A stretch of DNA of 64,000 bases from positions 124,001 through 188,000 of the forward strand of contig NZ_JAHXDN010000004.1 in NCBI RefSeq assembly GCF_019375555.1. Reading direction: 5' to 3'. Position 1 is the stretch's first letter. The number at the start of each line of letters is the position of its first letter. This stretch comes from Roseobacter insulae (GTDB taxonomy: Bacteria > Pseudomonadota > Alphaproteobacteria > Rhodobacterales > Rhodobacteraceae). This document shows, piece after piece, positions 27,400-35,283 of this stretch. A program made the translations under genes and the position numbers. The notes under the pieces are model-generated. The model was given only the letters and a program-made list of their open reading frames with translations. It had not been told where the DNA came from and ran no database searches.

Positions 27400-28293
27400 T
27401 CAGTTAAAACCAATAGATTCGAGATATTCGCTGTTTGACCGCGCGTCGCCAACCGGATCGGGGTCGAGCGTGGGATCACAATCCTGCTCCACCGTGCACC
27501 AGCCTTCGAATCCAGCGTCCAGCAAGACCTGTCTCACTGCGGGAAAATCAACGTCACCCTGCCCCAGATTGCAGAATATCCCCTGGCCGCAGGCATCGTA
27601 GAACCCGGTGCGTCTGGCAATGACGTCGGCCTTCACAACCGGATCAATGTCTTTGAAATGCATGTAAGAAATACGACCGATATGCCGCTTCATGAAGGCA
27701 ACCGGGTCGAAACCCGCATAGGAATGGTGGCCTGTGTCAAAGCAGATTTTGAGGATGTTCTCATCCACCTCGCCCAGCAACCGCTCCAACTCGGGCTCAA
27801 AATCCATGAAGCCCGCCGCATGGGCATGTATGCCCACCGTCAGCCCGTAGTCTTCGGCACCTATCCTGGCGATGGTCGCAATGCGGTCGCGATACGCAGC
27901 CCATTCTGCGGCGCCCATCTGCTCGGCCTCGCTTGCACGACCTGCCGTCGGGGCGCGCCGCTCGGAAATGGAATCGATCAGGACAAGATGCTGCGCCCCG
28001 TGCGCAGTCAGCGCTTTGCAGGTCCGCACGGCGCCGTCCAGAACGTCTTCCCATGCGTCCGGGTCATGGAACGGGCGGAACACGACGCCACCGATCAGTT
28101 CCAGATCATGTTGTGCCAACGCCTCTCCGAGCAGCACAGGATCTTCCGGCATGAAGCCAACCGGCCCAAGCTCGATCCCCTTGTAACCGGCCTCTGCACA
28201 GTCCTTCAAAACCGACCGCCATGCCGGGTTGCGAGGGTCTTCTGCGAACTCCACGCCCCAGGAACAGGGCGCGTTACCAATACGAATAGTCAT
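27400..28293 (-). CDS. iolE: inosose dehydratase-like TIM-barrel protein (IolE/MocC-like)
   Basis: A 297-residue sugar-phosphate isomerase/epimerase-fold (AP endonuclease 2 barrel) protein. The opening IRIGNAPCSWGVEF and the ligand positions (E in GIELGP, D and H in FDTGHHSYAG, H in YMHFKDID, E in CTVEQDCD) match IolE and MocC proteins, which dehydrate 2-keto-myo-inositol to the trione intermediate. All neighbouring inositol steps (iolG, iolD, iolC, iolB, iolJ) are present, so this is the obvious dehydratase. ATG 28293 is preferred over longer in-frame starts. A MocC-like role in rhizopine metabolism is the alternative. Confidence 0.78.
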   Translation of the reverse strand: MTIRIGNAPCSWGVEFAEDPRNPAWRSVLKDCAEAGYKGIELGPVGFMPEDPVLLGEALAQHDLELIGGVVFRPFHDPDAWEDVLDGAVRTCKALTAHGAQHLVLIDSISERRAPTAGRASEAEQMGAAEWAAYRDRIATIARIGAEDYGLTVGIHAHAAGFMDFEPELERLLGEVDENILKICFDTGHHSYAGFDPVAFMKRHIGRISYMHFKDIDPVVKADVIARRTGFYDACGQGIFCNLGQGDVDFPAVRQVLLDAGFEGWCTVEQDCDPTLDPDPVGDARSNSEYLESIGFN

Positions 28294-28315
28294 CAGGCCA
28301 TTGCCTTTCCCAAGC

Positions 28316-29419
28316 TCAGAATTCGGAAACATGCTTCCAGGATTTGTCACGCGAGGATGCCATGGCCGCAGCGATGACACGGTTTACTTCCATGCCGTCA
28401 TGGAATGTTGGCCAGACATCCTGACCGGTTTCGATGGCGCGCAGGAAATCACGGGCCTCGATGATGATTTGATCCTGATACCCCGTGCCATGCCCGGGCC
28501 CCTGACAGAAGGGTTCGTAGTCGGGATGCGACGGGCCGGTCAGGATCTTGGTGAAACCGCGCGACGCTTCGGGTCCATCCATCCTGTAGAGCCACAGCGC
28601 ATTCTGATCTTCCTGATCGAACCGAATGCTCCCTCTGGTACCGGAGATTTCATAGGCGTAGCCCATTTTTCGACCCGTGGCGATCCGGCTGAAATACATT
28701 TGTCCCATTGCGCCGCCGGCGAACCGGCACATCATCTGGCCGTGGTCGTCATTGGTCACCGCGCCTCCAGGGCGCGCATCGTGAACGGTCTCGACCTCGG
28801 CGATCAACCGGTCGATCGGTCCCAAAAGCGCCATGGCCCCGTTGATCATATGAGGGGCCAGATCACCCATCGTGCCGTTAGCCTCCCCTGCCGTGCGCCA
28901 GGAGGCAGGCGTTTTCGGATCCGCGTAGAAATCCTCGGTATGTTCACCGCGAAACCATGTAACGTCACCGATTTCCCCATCCGCGATCAACTGGCGAGCA
29001 TATTGGCTGGCGGGCGTTCGGATGTAGTTGAAACCCACCATGTTCGGCTGCTTTGACTGCTCGGCAGCCGCCACCATCGCCCGGCTGTCCGCCAGCGATG
29101 CTCCCAGAGGTTTCTCGCAGAACACCGCCTTGCCCCGCGCAAAGGCGGCTTCGGCGATATCACGATGCATGTTTTGCGGTGTCGCGATGACAATCGCCTC
29201 AACCGCCGGGTCATCCACGAGGATGCGCCAGTCATCGGTTGCACGCGCAAACCCGAAAGCGGCCCGGTACCGCTCTGCGTTCTGCGGCGTGCTGGCGCAG
29301 ATCATTTCCAGCCGGGGACGCAGCTTTGTATTGAAGACGGCGCCCACGGCAGACATCGCGACCGCATGCGCTTTGCCCATGTACCCGCCACCCAGAATGC
29401 CTATGCCGATCTCAGCCAC
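28316..29419 (-). CDS. Gfo/Idh/MocA family oxidoreductase
   Basis: A 367-residue NAD(P)-dependent dehydrogenase with Rossmann motif GILGGGYMGKAH at residues 7-18, the CEKPLG stretch near 99-104, and a catalytic-histidine-type segment in GDLAPHMING. The start is GTG at 29419, preceded by AAAGGTAG. The first gene of the leftward iol operon, it begins only 26 bp from the palindromic operator at 29445. It probably oxidises an inositol isomer or a related sugar. It is distinct from iolG at 34066, which is shorter. Confidence 0.86.
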   Translation of the reverse strand: MAEIGIGILGGGYMGKAHAVAMSAVGAVFNTKLRPRLEMICASTPQNAERYRAAFGFARATDDWRILVDDPAVEAIVIATPQNMHRDIAEAAFARGKAVFCEKPLGASLADSRAMVAAAEQSKQPNMVGFNYIRTPASQYARQLIADGEIGDVTWFRGEHTEDFYADPKTPASWRTAGEANGTMGDLAPHMINGAMALLGPIDRLIAEVETVHDARPGGAVTNDDHGQMMCRFAGGAMGQMYFSRIATGRKMGYAYEISGTRGSIRFDQEDQNALWLYRMDGPEASRGFTKILTGPSHPDYEPFCQGPGHGTGYQDQIIIEARDFLRAIETGQDVWPTFHDGMEVNRVIAAAMASSRDKSWKHVSEF

Positions 29420-29444
29420 GTCTTGCTACCTTTGCGAATTTCCG

Positions 29445-29462
29445 TTTGCAACCGGTTGCAAA
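29445..29462. promoter_or_regulatory. LacI-type operator (copy 2 of an identical pair)
   Basis: This is the same 18-bp perfect palindrome, TTTGCAACCGGTTGCAAA, as at 25129-25146. It lies 26 bp from the start of the leftward dehydrogenase gene and 80 bp from iolD. It is the best candidate site for joint repression of the two divergent iol operons by the LacI-type regulator at 25229. Confidence 0.82.
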
Positions 29463-29541
29463 ATTTGTATCGTGGGATTCTGAACTGCGCAAGACGCGAA
29501 ATGGGCTGCTGCTTTAAAATCGCAAAAGGACCGCTGCACAA

Positions 29542-31401
29542 ATGACCCATACACTCACAACGGCACAGGCCATCATCAAGTGGCTGGAGAACCAGTACAT
29601 CATCGTGGACGGGGAAGAGCTGCGCGTATGCGGCGGTGGTTTCGGCATCTTTGGGCACGGCAATGTCACCTGTCTTGGCGAGGCGCTATATGGCGTGCGC
29701 GACACCCTGCCCCTCTACCGCGGTCAGAACGAGCAAAGCATGGGGTTCGCGGCGGCCGGATACGCAAAACAGTGGCTGCGTCAACGCTTCATGTTCTGCA
29801 CGGCCTCGGCCGGTCCGGGAACGTCCAACCTCGTCACATCGGCGGCCCTGGCACACGCAAACCGGCTGCCCATGCTGCTGCTGTGCGGTGATACCTATGC
29901 GACACGCCTGCCCGACCCGGTTCTGCAGCAGATGGAACACTTCAATGATCCGACACTCGGGGTCAATGATGCGTTCAAACCGGTCAGCCGCTACTGGGAC
30001 CGCATCATGCATCCGGCTCAGATCATCCAATCGCTGCCAGCGGCGCTAGCCACGATGCTGGACCCGGGCGATTGCGGGCCCGCCTTCATCGGTCTGCCGC
30101 AGGATGTGCAGGGCTGGACCTATGACTACCCGGCGGCGTTTTTCGAAAAGCGGGTTCATCGCATCCGACGCCAGACACCCGATGCAGCGGAAATCGCCGA
30201 GGCCGCACAGCTGTTGTCACGCGCCAAGCGTCCGATGATCATTGCAGGGGGTGGTGTGCAGTATTCGCGCGCCACGGACGCCCTCACCACATTCGCCGAG
30301 ACCCACCAGATCCCGGTGGTCGAGACGATCGCGGGCCGCGCCAACCTTCTGGCCGATCATCCGCTGAACATTGGTCCCATCGGGGTGACCGGATCCGACA
30401 GCGCCAATGCCATCGCGCAGGATGCCGACGTGATACTGGCCGTCGGCACGCGCCTGCAGGATTTCACCACCGGCTCCTGGACGGCCTTTGCAAAGGACGC
30501 GGCATTCATTTCGCTCAACGCGGCCCGGCATGACGCCGGAAAACACCGGTCGCTGCCGATTGTCGGGGACGCCAAGATGGGTCTGGTAGCGCTGGATGCC
30601 GCGGTAGCGGCCTATCGCGGGCCTGAAACCTGGCTGGGCAAGGCGCGCGATGAGCGCGCAAAATGGGATGCCTATGTGGCCGAGAACGTGTCCTACAGGG
30701 ACAACCGGCCAAACTCCTACGCGCAGGCGATCGGCGTAGTAAACGGCCTCTGCCACAAACGCGACCGTGTGGTTGCCGCAGCCGGCGGATTGCCCGCGGA
30801 GGTCACAGCCAACTGGCGCACGCTCGATCTGGGCACCGTCGATGTGGAGTTCGGTTTTTCCTGCATGGGGTATGAAATCTCCGGCGCGTGGGGCGCCCGG
30901 ATTGCGCAATCCGAGCGTGAGCCGGACCGCGATACGATTGTCTTTATCGGTGACGGCTCTTACCTGATGATGAATTCGGACGTCTATTCGTCTGTGCTGA
31001 CGGGCAAGAAACTGATCATCCTTGTCCTCGATAACGGCGGCTTTGCTGTTATCAACAAGCTGCAGAACAACACCGGCAACGAAAGCTTCAACAACCTGAT
31101 CTCGGATTGCCCCACCGTGCCGGACGCCTTTGCGGTGGATTTCGAAGCCCATGCCGCCGCGATGGGTGCGCAGGCCGAAACCGTCGCCAATCCGGCAGAG
31201 CTCGGTGAGGCTTTCAAAAGGGCGCAATCGGCTGACAAAACATGCGTGATCGTCATGAAAGTCGATGCCTATGAAGGCTGGACCACCGAAGGGCACACAT
31301 GGTGGGAATGCGGCACGCCGCATATCTCGACGTCAGAAAAGGTCAGCGCCGCCCATGTGCAGTGGGAAAACGGTCGTGCACGGCAGAGAAAGGGCGTGTG
31401 A
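29542..31401 (+). CDS. iolD: 3D-(3,5/4)-trihydroxycyclohexane-1,2-dione hydrolase
   Basis: A 619-residue thiamin-diphosphate enzyme that opens the ring of the trione from IolE to give 5-deoxy-glucuronate. The N-terminal ThDP domain carries the catalytic glutamate in the QNEQSMGFAAAGYAK segment. The C-terminal domain has the ThDP/Mg motif starting GDGS at residue 470 and ending about 30 residues later in DNGGFAVIN. The length is normal for IolD. It is the first gene of the rightward operon, 80 bp after the operator; its stop shares one base with the iolC start. Confidence 0.93.
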   Translation: MTHTLTTAQAIIKWLENQYIIVDGEELRVCGGGFGIFGHGNVTCLGEALYGVRDTLPLYRGQNEQSMGFAAAGYAKQWLRQRFMFCTASAGPGTSNLVTSAALAHANRLPMLLLCGDTYATRLPDPVLQQMEHFNDPTLGVNDAFKPVSRYWDRIMHPAQIIQSLPAALATMLDPGDCGPAFIGLPQDVQGWTYDYPAAFFEKRVHRIRRQTPDAAEIAEAAQLLSRAKRPMIIAGGGVQYSRATDALTTFAETHQIPVVETIAGRANLLADHPLNIGPIGVTGSDSANAIAQDADVILAVGTRLQDFTTGSWTAFAKDAAFISLNAARHDAGKHRSLPIVGDAKMGLVALDAAVAAYRGPETWLGKARDERAKWDAYVAENVSYRDNRPNSYAQAIGVVNGLCHKRDRVVAAAGGLPAEVTANWRTLDLGTVDVEFGFSCMGYEISGAWGARIAQSEREPDRDTIVFIGDGSYLMMNSDVYSSVLTGKKLIILVLDNGGFAVINKLQNNTGNESFNNLISDCPTVPDAFAVDFEAHAAAMGAQAETVANPAELGEAFKRAQSADKTCVIVMKVDAYEGWTTEGHTWWECGTPHISTSEKVSAAHVQWENGRARQRKGV

Positions 31402-32378
31402 TGCTGCAGGCTGCACTCGCCAAAAGGAATTTCGTCGTGGTCGGCCGCGTCGGCATGGATTTCTTTCCCGACCCTCCCGGCACGCGCACGCCCGATGCTC
31501 AGGTGATGACCGTTGGCATGGGCGGCTCCTCGGCCAATATTGCGGCGGGTCTGTCGAAATTCGGGTGCAAGGCCGCTTTGGTGACCGCTGTCTCTGATGA
31601 TGCTGTCGGCTGGTACTGCGAGGGCCAGCTGGATCACTATGGCGTTGATCGCAGCCATGTGAAACGTGTCACCGGCGAATACCGCACCTCCCTTGCCGTC
31701 TACGAGACGCGGATCGAGGACCACCAATCGGTCATCTACCGCAACAACGCCGCGGATTTTCAAATGACCGTCGCAGACGTGGAGGCCGTCGACTATTCCA
31801 GCTATGGCGCATTGATCACCGCTGGCACGGTGTTTGCGGCAGAGCCATCGCGGGCCGCGGCCTTCCGCGCGTTTGAAATGGCACGCGCCGCCGGGCTGCC
31901 GATAATCTTCGACATTGACTACCGCCCCTACAGCTGGCCCTCCGCCGATGTTGCCGAAGAGGTTCTGAGCCGCGCCGGTGACATGGCCGATATCATCGTC
32001 GGCAACGACGAGGAGTTCGGCTTCATGGCCGGTGATATCGACAAGGGGCTTGCAAAGGCGCGCGCGCTTGCTGCCGCAACTGCGGACATCGTTGTGTATA
32101 AAAAGGGACCGGAAGGCGCGGTCACCTTTGCGCAGGGGGCGGAAATCACGACCGGCATTTTCCCTGTCGATGCGGTCAAGCCAACGGGGGCCGGCGACAG
32201 TTTCATGGCTGGATTTCTCGCAGCCCTCTCCGAAGACCGCCCGTTGAAAGAGGCGGTTCTGCGGGGCTCCGCCTGCGCCTCCATTGTTGTGGCAAAACCG
32301 GGCTGCGCCCCCGCCATGCCCGACACCCAGGAACTCGAAACATTTCTTGCCACCCATCCCGGCCCGTCCGAGGCCTAA
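31401..32378 (+). CDS. iolC: 5-dehydro-2-deoxygluconokinase
   Basis: A 325-residue PfkB-family kinase that phosphorylates 5-dehydro-2-deoxy-gluconate. The PfkB anion-hole and catalytic base motif is KPTGAGDSFMAG near residues 258-269, and IDYRPYSW is typical of IolC. ATG 31401 overlaps the iolD stop (TGATG). In many alphaproteobacteria IolC is about twice as long because it is fused to a DUF2090 aldolase-like domain. Here it is kinase only, and a separate class II aldolase follows. Confidence 0.92.
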   Translation: MLQAALAKRNFVVVGRVGMDFFPDPPGTRTPDAQVMTVGMGGSSANIAAGLSKFGCKAALVTAVSDDAVGWYCEGQLDHYGVDRSHVKRVTGEYRTSLAVYETRIEDHQSVIYRNNAADFQMTVADVEAVDYSSYGALITAGTVFAAEPSRAAAFRAFEMARAAGLPIIFDIDYRPYSWPSADVAEEVLSRAGDMADIIVGNDEEFGFMAGDIDKGLAKARALAAATADIVVYKKGPEGAVTFAQGAEITTGIFPVDAVKPTGAGDSFMAGFLAALSEDRPLKEAVLRGSACASIVVAKPGCAPAMPDTQELETFLATHPGPSEA

Positions 32379-32393
32379 GAAGGACCGCTCCAC

Positions 32394-33236
32394 ATGCATA
32401 TCGCTCCTCACAACAACCACAACAAACCGATCGTTGACGCGGATGACCCGACGGTGCCGTTGAACTACTTCAACATCGTCAAGCTCACCGCCGGTCAGAG
32501 CTTCGAGTATCAGGTGCCGGGGTATGAAACCTGCGTCGTGCCAGCGACGGGTACCGTCGATGTCGATGTTGAAGGCGTGGGCTTCGCCGCCCTTGGCAAC
32601 CGCGGTGTGGATGTCTGGGACGGTGAACCCGAGGGCGTATATGTCCCCGTCGGCGCCAGGGTGCGCATAGCATGCGTCACCGACACGACCGAAGTCTTCA
32701 TCGCGGGTGCAAAATATGACAAGGTGCTGGCGCCCTTCGATGTGCGGGTGGCAGAGCTGGACAAGGTTCAATACGGCTCTGATGACACCAAAACCCATCG
32801 CAAGATCAAGCACATCCTTGGTCAGAAACAACATGACAAGGTGGGTCGCCTGCTGGTCTCTGAGCTTTTCACTGTCGGCCAGGGGGGATGGTCAGGTTTT
32901 CCCGCACACAAGCATGACACAGACAACCTGCCCCACGAAACCCGCCATGATGAGACCTATAATTTCCGCTTTCGGCCCAATCACGGCTCGGGTGTTCAGA
33001 TCCTGCAGCGTGAAGAGGGCAAGCCGGGAGACGCGTATCAACTCATGGACGGCTCCACGATCTGTATCGACAAGGGCTATCACCCCTGCGCCGTCATGCC
33101 CGGGTACGAGATGTACTACTTCACCATCCTCGGTGGTCTCTCTCAGCGCAGCCTCGTGCAGTATTTCCAGCCCACGCATGCCTATCAGGTCGAAACCATC
33201 CCCGGCATCAAGGACATGGTGGCCAAGTTCAAATGA
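32394..33236 (+). CDS. iolB: 5-deoxy-glucuronate isomerase
   Basis: A 280-residue bicupin of the IolB/KduI family that converts 5-deoxy-glucuronate to 5-dehydro-2-deoxy-gluconate. The C-terminal cupin carries the metal site: FPAHKHD with a following glutamate in NLPHETRHDETYNF, and the later YHPC histidine. GAAGGA precedes the ATG 15 bp after iolC. The stop overlaps the iolJ start as ATGA. Confidence 0.93.
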   Translation: MHIAPHNNHNKPIVDADDPTVPLNYFNIVKLTAGQSFEYQVPGYETCVVPATGTVDVDVEGVGFAALGNRGVDVWDGEPEGVYVPVGARVRIACVTDTTEVFIAGAKYDKVLAPFDVRVAELDKVQYGSDDTKTHRKIKHILGQKQHDKVGRLLVSELFTVGQGGWSGFPAHKHDTDNLPHETRHDETYNFRFRPNHGSGVQILQREEGKPGDAYQLMDGSTICIDKGYHPCAVMPGYEMYYFTILGGLSQRSLVQYFQPTHAYQVETIPGIKDMVAKFK

Positions 33237-34072
33237 CCCTCGTGACACTTGCCGAGGTCCTGCAACCCGCCTTGCGGGAGGGCCATGCCGTTGCCGGGCT
33301 GGTGACGCTTGGGTGGGAAGACATGCGCGCCTACGTCGCCGCCGCCGAGGCGGAGGGCGTGCCGGTTATTCTGCAGGCCGGTCCCTCGTGCCGCGCGCAC
33401 ACGCCGTTGCCCATTCTGGGCAAGATGTTTCGACATCTGGCACAGGAGGCCTCGGTGCCTGTCGTTGCGCATCTGGACCACGGCTATACGGAACAGGAAT
33501 GCCGTGAAGCGCTGGACAGCGGGTTCACATCACTGATGTTCGACGGCTCCCGCCTGCCTTTGTCGGACAACATCGCCCAGACCGCGGCAATTGCCCGCAT
33601 GGCCCACGCCGCCGGCATTTCCTGCGAAGGCGAAATCGGCTTTGTCGGGTATTCCGGCGGCGAGACCTCTGCCGGGACCGATCCACAGGAAGCCGCGCGC
33701 TTTGCAGAGGAAACCGGCGTCGATGCGATGGCGATCTCGGTTGGCAACGTGCATTTGCAGGAAAACAAGGAAGGCGGTCTGGACGAGGCTCGCATCCGCG
33801 CGATCGAGGCCGTGACAGAGGTGCCGCTGGTCATCCATGGTGGATCCGGCGTGCCGCTGTCCCAGCGCACAGCATTGGCACGTGGCTCCGGCATCTGTAA
33901 ATTCAATATCGGCACCGAATTGCGCATGGCCTTTGGTGCGGCGTTGCGCGCGGCTGTAAATGATGACCCTGCCCGGTTTGATCGTGTGGCGATCCTGAAG
34001 GACACCCACGACCCGCTGGTGGAGGCGACACGCCGCGTTCTGCGCGGGTTCAGGGGAGAGAGCCAATGTTGA
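33233..34072 (+). CDS. iolJ: class II aldolase, 6-phospho-5-dehydro-2-deoxygluconate aldolase
   Basis: A 279-residue zinc-dependent class II aldolase (FBA/GatY/IolJ family). Zinc and catalytic residues are visible in AHLDHG (H80, D82, H83), a histidine in ISVGNVHLQ, and HGGSGVP followed by the phosphate-binding NIGTELR. In this operon it should cleave the IolC product to malonic semialdehyde and dihydroxyacetone phosphate. It is coupled to iolB (ATGA) and overlaps iolG by seven bases. Fructose- or tagatose-bisphosphate aldolase is the family alternative, but the context argues for IolJ. Confidence 0.87.
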   Translation: MTLVTLAEVLQPALREGHAVAGLVTLGWEDMRAYVAAAEAEGVPVILQAGPSCRAHTPLPILGKMFRHLAQEASVPVVAHLDHGYTEQECREALDSGFTSLMFDGSRLPLSDNIAQTAAIARMAHAAGISCEGEIGFVGYSGGETSAGTDPQEAARFAEETGVDAMAISVGNVHLQENKEGGLDEARIRAIEAVTEVPLVIHGGSGVPLSQRTALARGSGICKFNIGTELRMAFGAALRAAVNDDPARFDRVAILKDTHDPLVEATRRVLRGFRGESQC

Positions 34073-35055
34073 ACATCGGGCTGTTGGGATGTGGCCGCAT
34101 TGGCGCGGTACACGCAGCGTCGATCAGGCGTCAGGCGCAGGCGCGGGTCGCAGCGGTGGCCGACGCGGTGCCCGCCGCTGCAGAGGCTTTGGCCGAGAGC
34201 GCTGGCGCAACCGTGATGGACAGCGATGCGCTGATCAACAGCCCGGATGTCGACGCCGTCGTCATCGGGACACCCACCGACACGCATTTCGATCTTATCC
34301 ACGGGGCGGCGGCCGCGGGCAAGGCGATCTTCTGTGAAAAGCCCATCGACATGTCCGCCGACCGCATCCGCGACTGCAGTCGCGCCGTTCAAGCAGCGCG
34401 CGTGCCGTTCATGACCGCGTTCAACCGCCGCTTCGACCCCAGCTTCGCCAACCTTCAGGCCCGCCTTGCCGCGGGTGAGATCGGGCAGACCGAGATTGTC
34501 ACGATCCTGTCGCGTGATCCCTCCCCGCCGCCGCTCCAGTACATCAAAAGTTCAGGGGGCATTTTTCGCGACATGATGATCCATGACCTCGACATGGCGC
34601 GGTTTTTGTTGGGGGAAGAGCCCATTCAGGTTTTCGCTGTCGGCAGCGCATTGGTTGATGCGGATATCGGGGCGGCGGGTGATGTCGATACGGCGGCTGT
34701 CACGCTCACCACGGCGTCAGGCAAAATCTGTCAGATCAGTAACTCGCGCCGCGCAACCTACGGCTACGATCAACGCATCGAAGTGCACGGGTCGGGGGGC
34801 ATGCTGCGCGCCGCCAACGTGCACGAGAACACCGTTGAAGCGGCCACCGGATCGGGGTTTCAAACGGCACCCGCCAAGCATTTCTTTCTGGAGCGCTACG
34901 AGCGCGCCTATGCCCGGGAGATGGCACATTTCATCGACGCGGTCAGCCATGGCACACAGCCCAGTCCCGGCATCGAAGATGGCCTGAGGGCGCAGGTATT
35001 GGCAGACGCCGCGACCCTGTCCTGGCAGGAGGGCGTCCCGGTGCAGGTGACGTGA
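34066..35055 (+). CDS. iolG: inositol 2-dehydrogenase
   Basis: A 329-residue Gfo/Idh/MocA dehydrogenase that oxidises myo-inositol to 2-keto-myo-inositol with NAD. The Rossmann motif GLLGCGRIGAVHA is at residues 5-17, CEKPID at about 93-98, and the catalytic pair lies in MMIHDLDMARF. The length and the FNRRFDPSF stretch match IolG rather than the two longer relatives at 26230 and 28316. It is the last gene of the rightward iol operon. No iolA (methylmalonate-semialdehyde dehydrogenase) is present in the window. Confidence 0.9.
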   Translation: MLNIGLLGCGRIGAVHAASIRRQAQARVAAVADAVPAAAEALAESAGATVMDSDALINSPDVDAVVIGTPTDTHFDLIHGAAAAGKAIFCEKPIDMSADRIRDCSRAVQAARVPFMTAFNRRFDPSFANLQARLAAGEIGQTEIVTILSRDPSPPPLQYIKSSGGIFRDMMIHDLDMARFLLGEEPIQVFAVGSALVDADIGAAGDVDTAAVTLTTASGKICQISNSRRATYGYDQRIEVHGSGGMLRAANVHENTVEAATGSGFQTAPAKHFFLERYERAYAREMAHFIDAVSHGTQPSPGIEDGLRAQVLADAATLSWQEGVPVQVT

Positions 35056-35111
35056 GCCGCGCTGCGGAGTGCCCCGAACGCCGCCAAATCCAGGATACCT
35101 GTCCCCGCGTC

Positions 35112-35283
35112 TTGTCAAAATCGATCGCCTGGTGCTAGCCTGGGAGAACCTAACCGGGCAGCGGGGTGTCTTCCGGACCCGCCCGACGTCACAACGACGC
35201 GTGAAATCCCCGCGGAACCGACCTTTCGCACCGAAAGGTTTTTTTCGAACGCGCCGCTTGGGCGCTGAAAGGGAGAGACACAG
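35112..35283 (+). promoter_or_regulatory. promoter and structured leader with possible attenuator
   Basis: A candidate promoter (TTGTCA at 35112-35117, TAGCCT at 35136-35141) is followed by a leader of about 140 bases that ends in an intrinsic terminator before ATG 35284. By eye, GCGGGG (35161-35166) can pair with CCCCGC (35208-35213), and CGTC (35187-35190) with GACG (35196-35199). AACCT plus CGG at 35147-35157 can pair with CCG plus AGGTT at 35231-35240, the 3' arm of the terminator, so an antiterminator is possible. I recognise no known riboswitch class. Pairings are manual and need a covariation test. Confidence 0.45.
35221..35245 (+). terminator. intrinsic terminator in the leader
   Basis: ACCTTTC (35221-35227) pairs with GAAAGGT (35233-35239) around a 5-base loop and is followed by six further T residues. 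It lies 166 bp after iolG and 39 bp before the next start. It could end the iol transcript, act as an attenuator of the next operon, or both. Confidence 0.8.

Noticed and set aside
31269-32834. Leftward open frame of 521 codons opposite iolC and iolB
   Set aside because: It is antisense to two well-identified enzymes, with no ribosome site or known motif.
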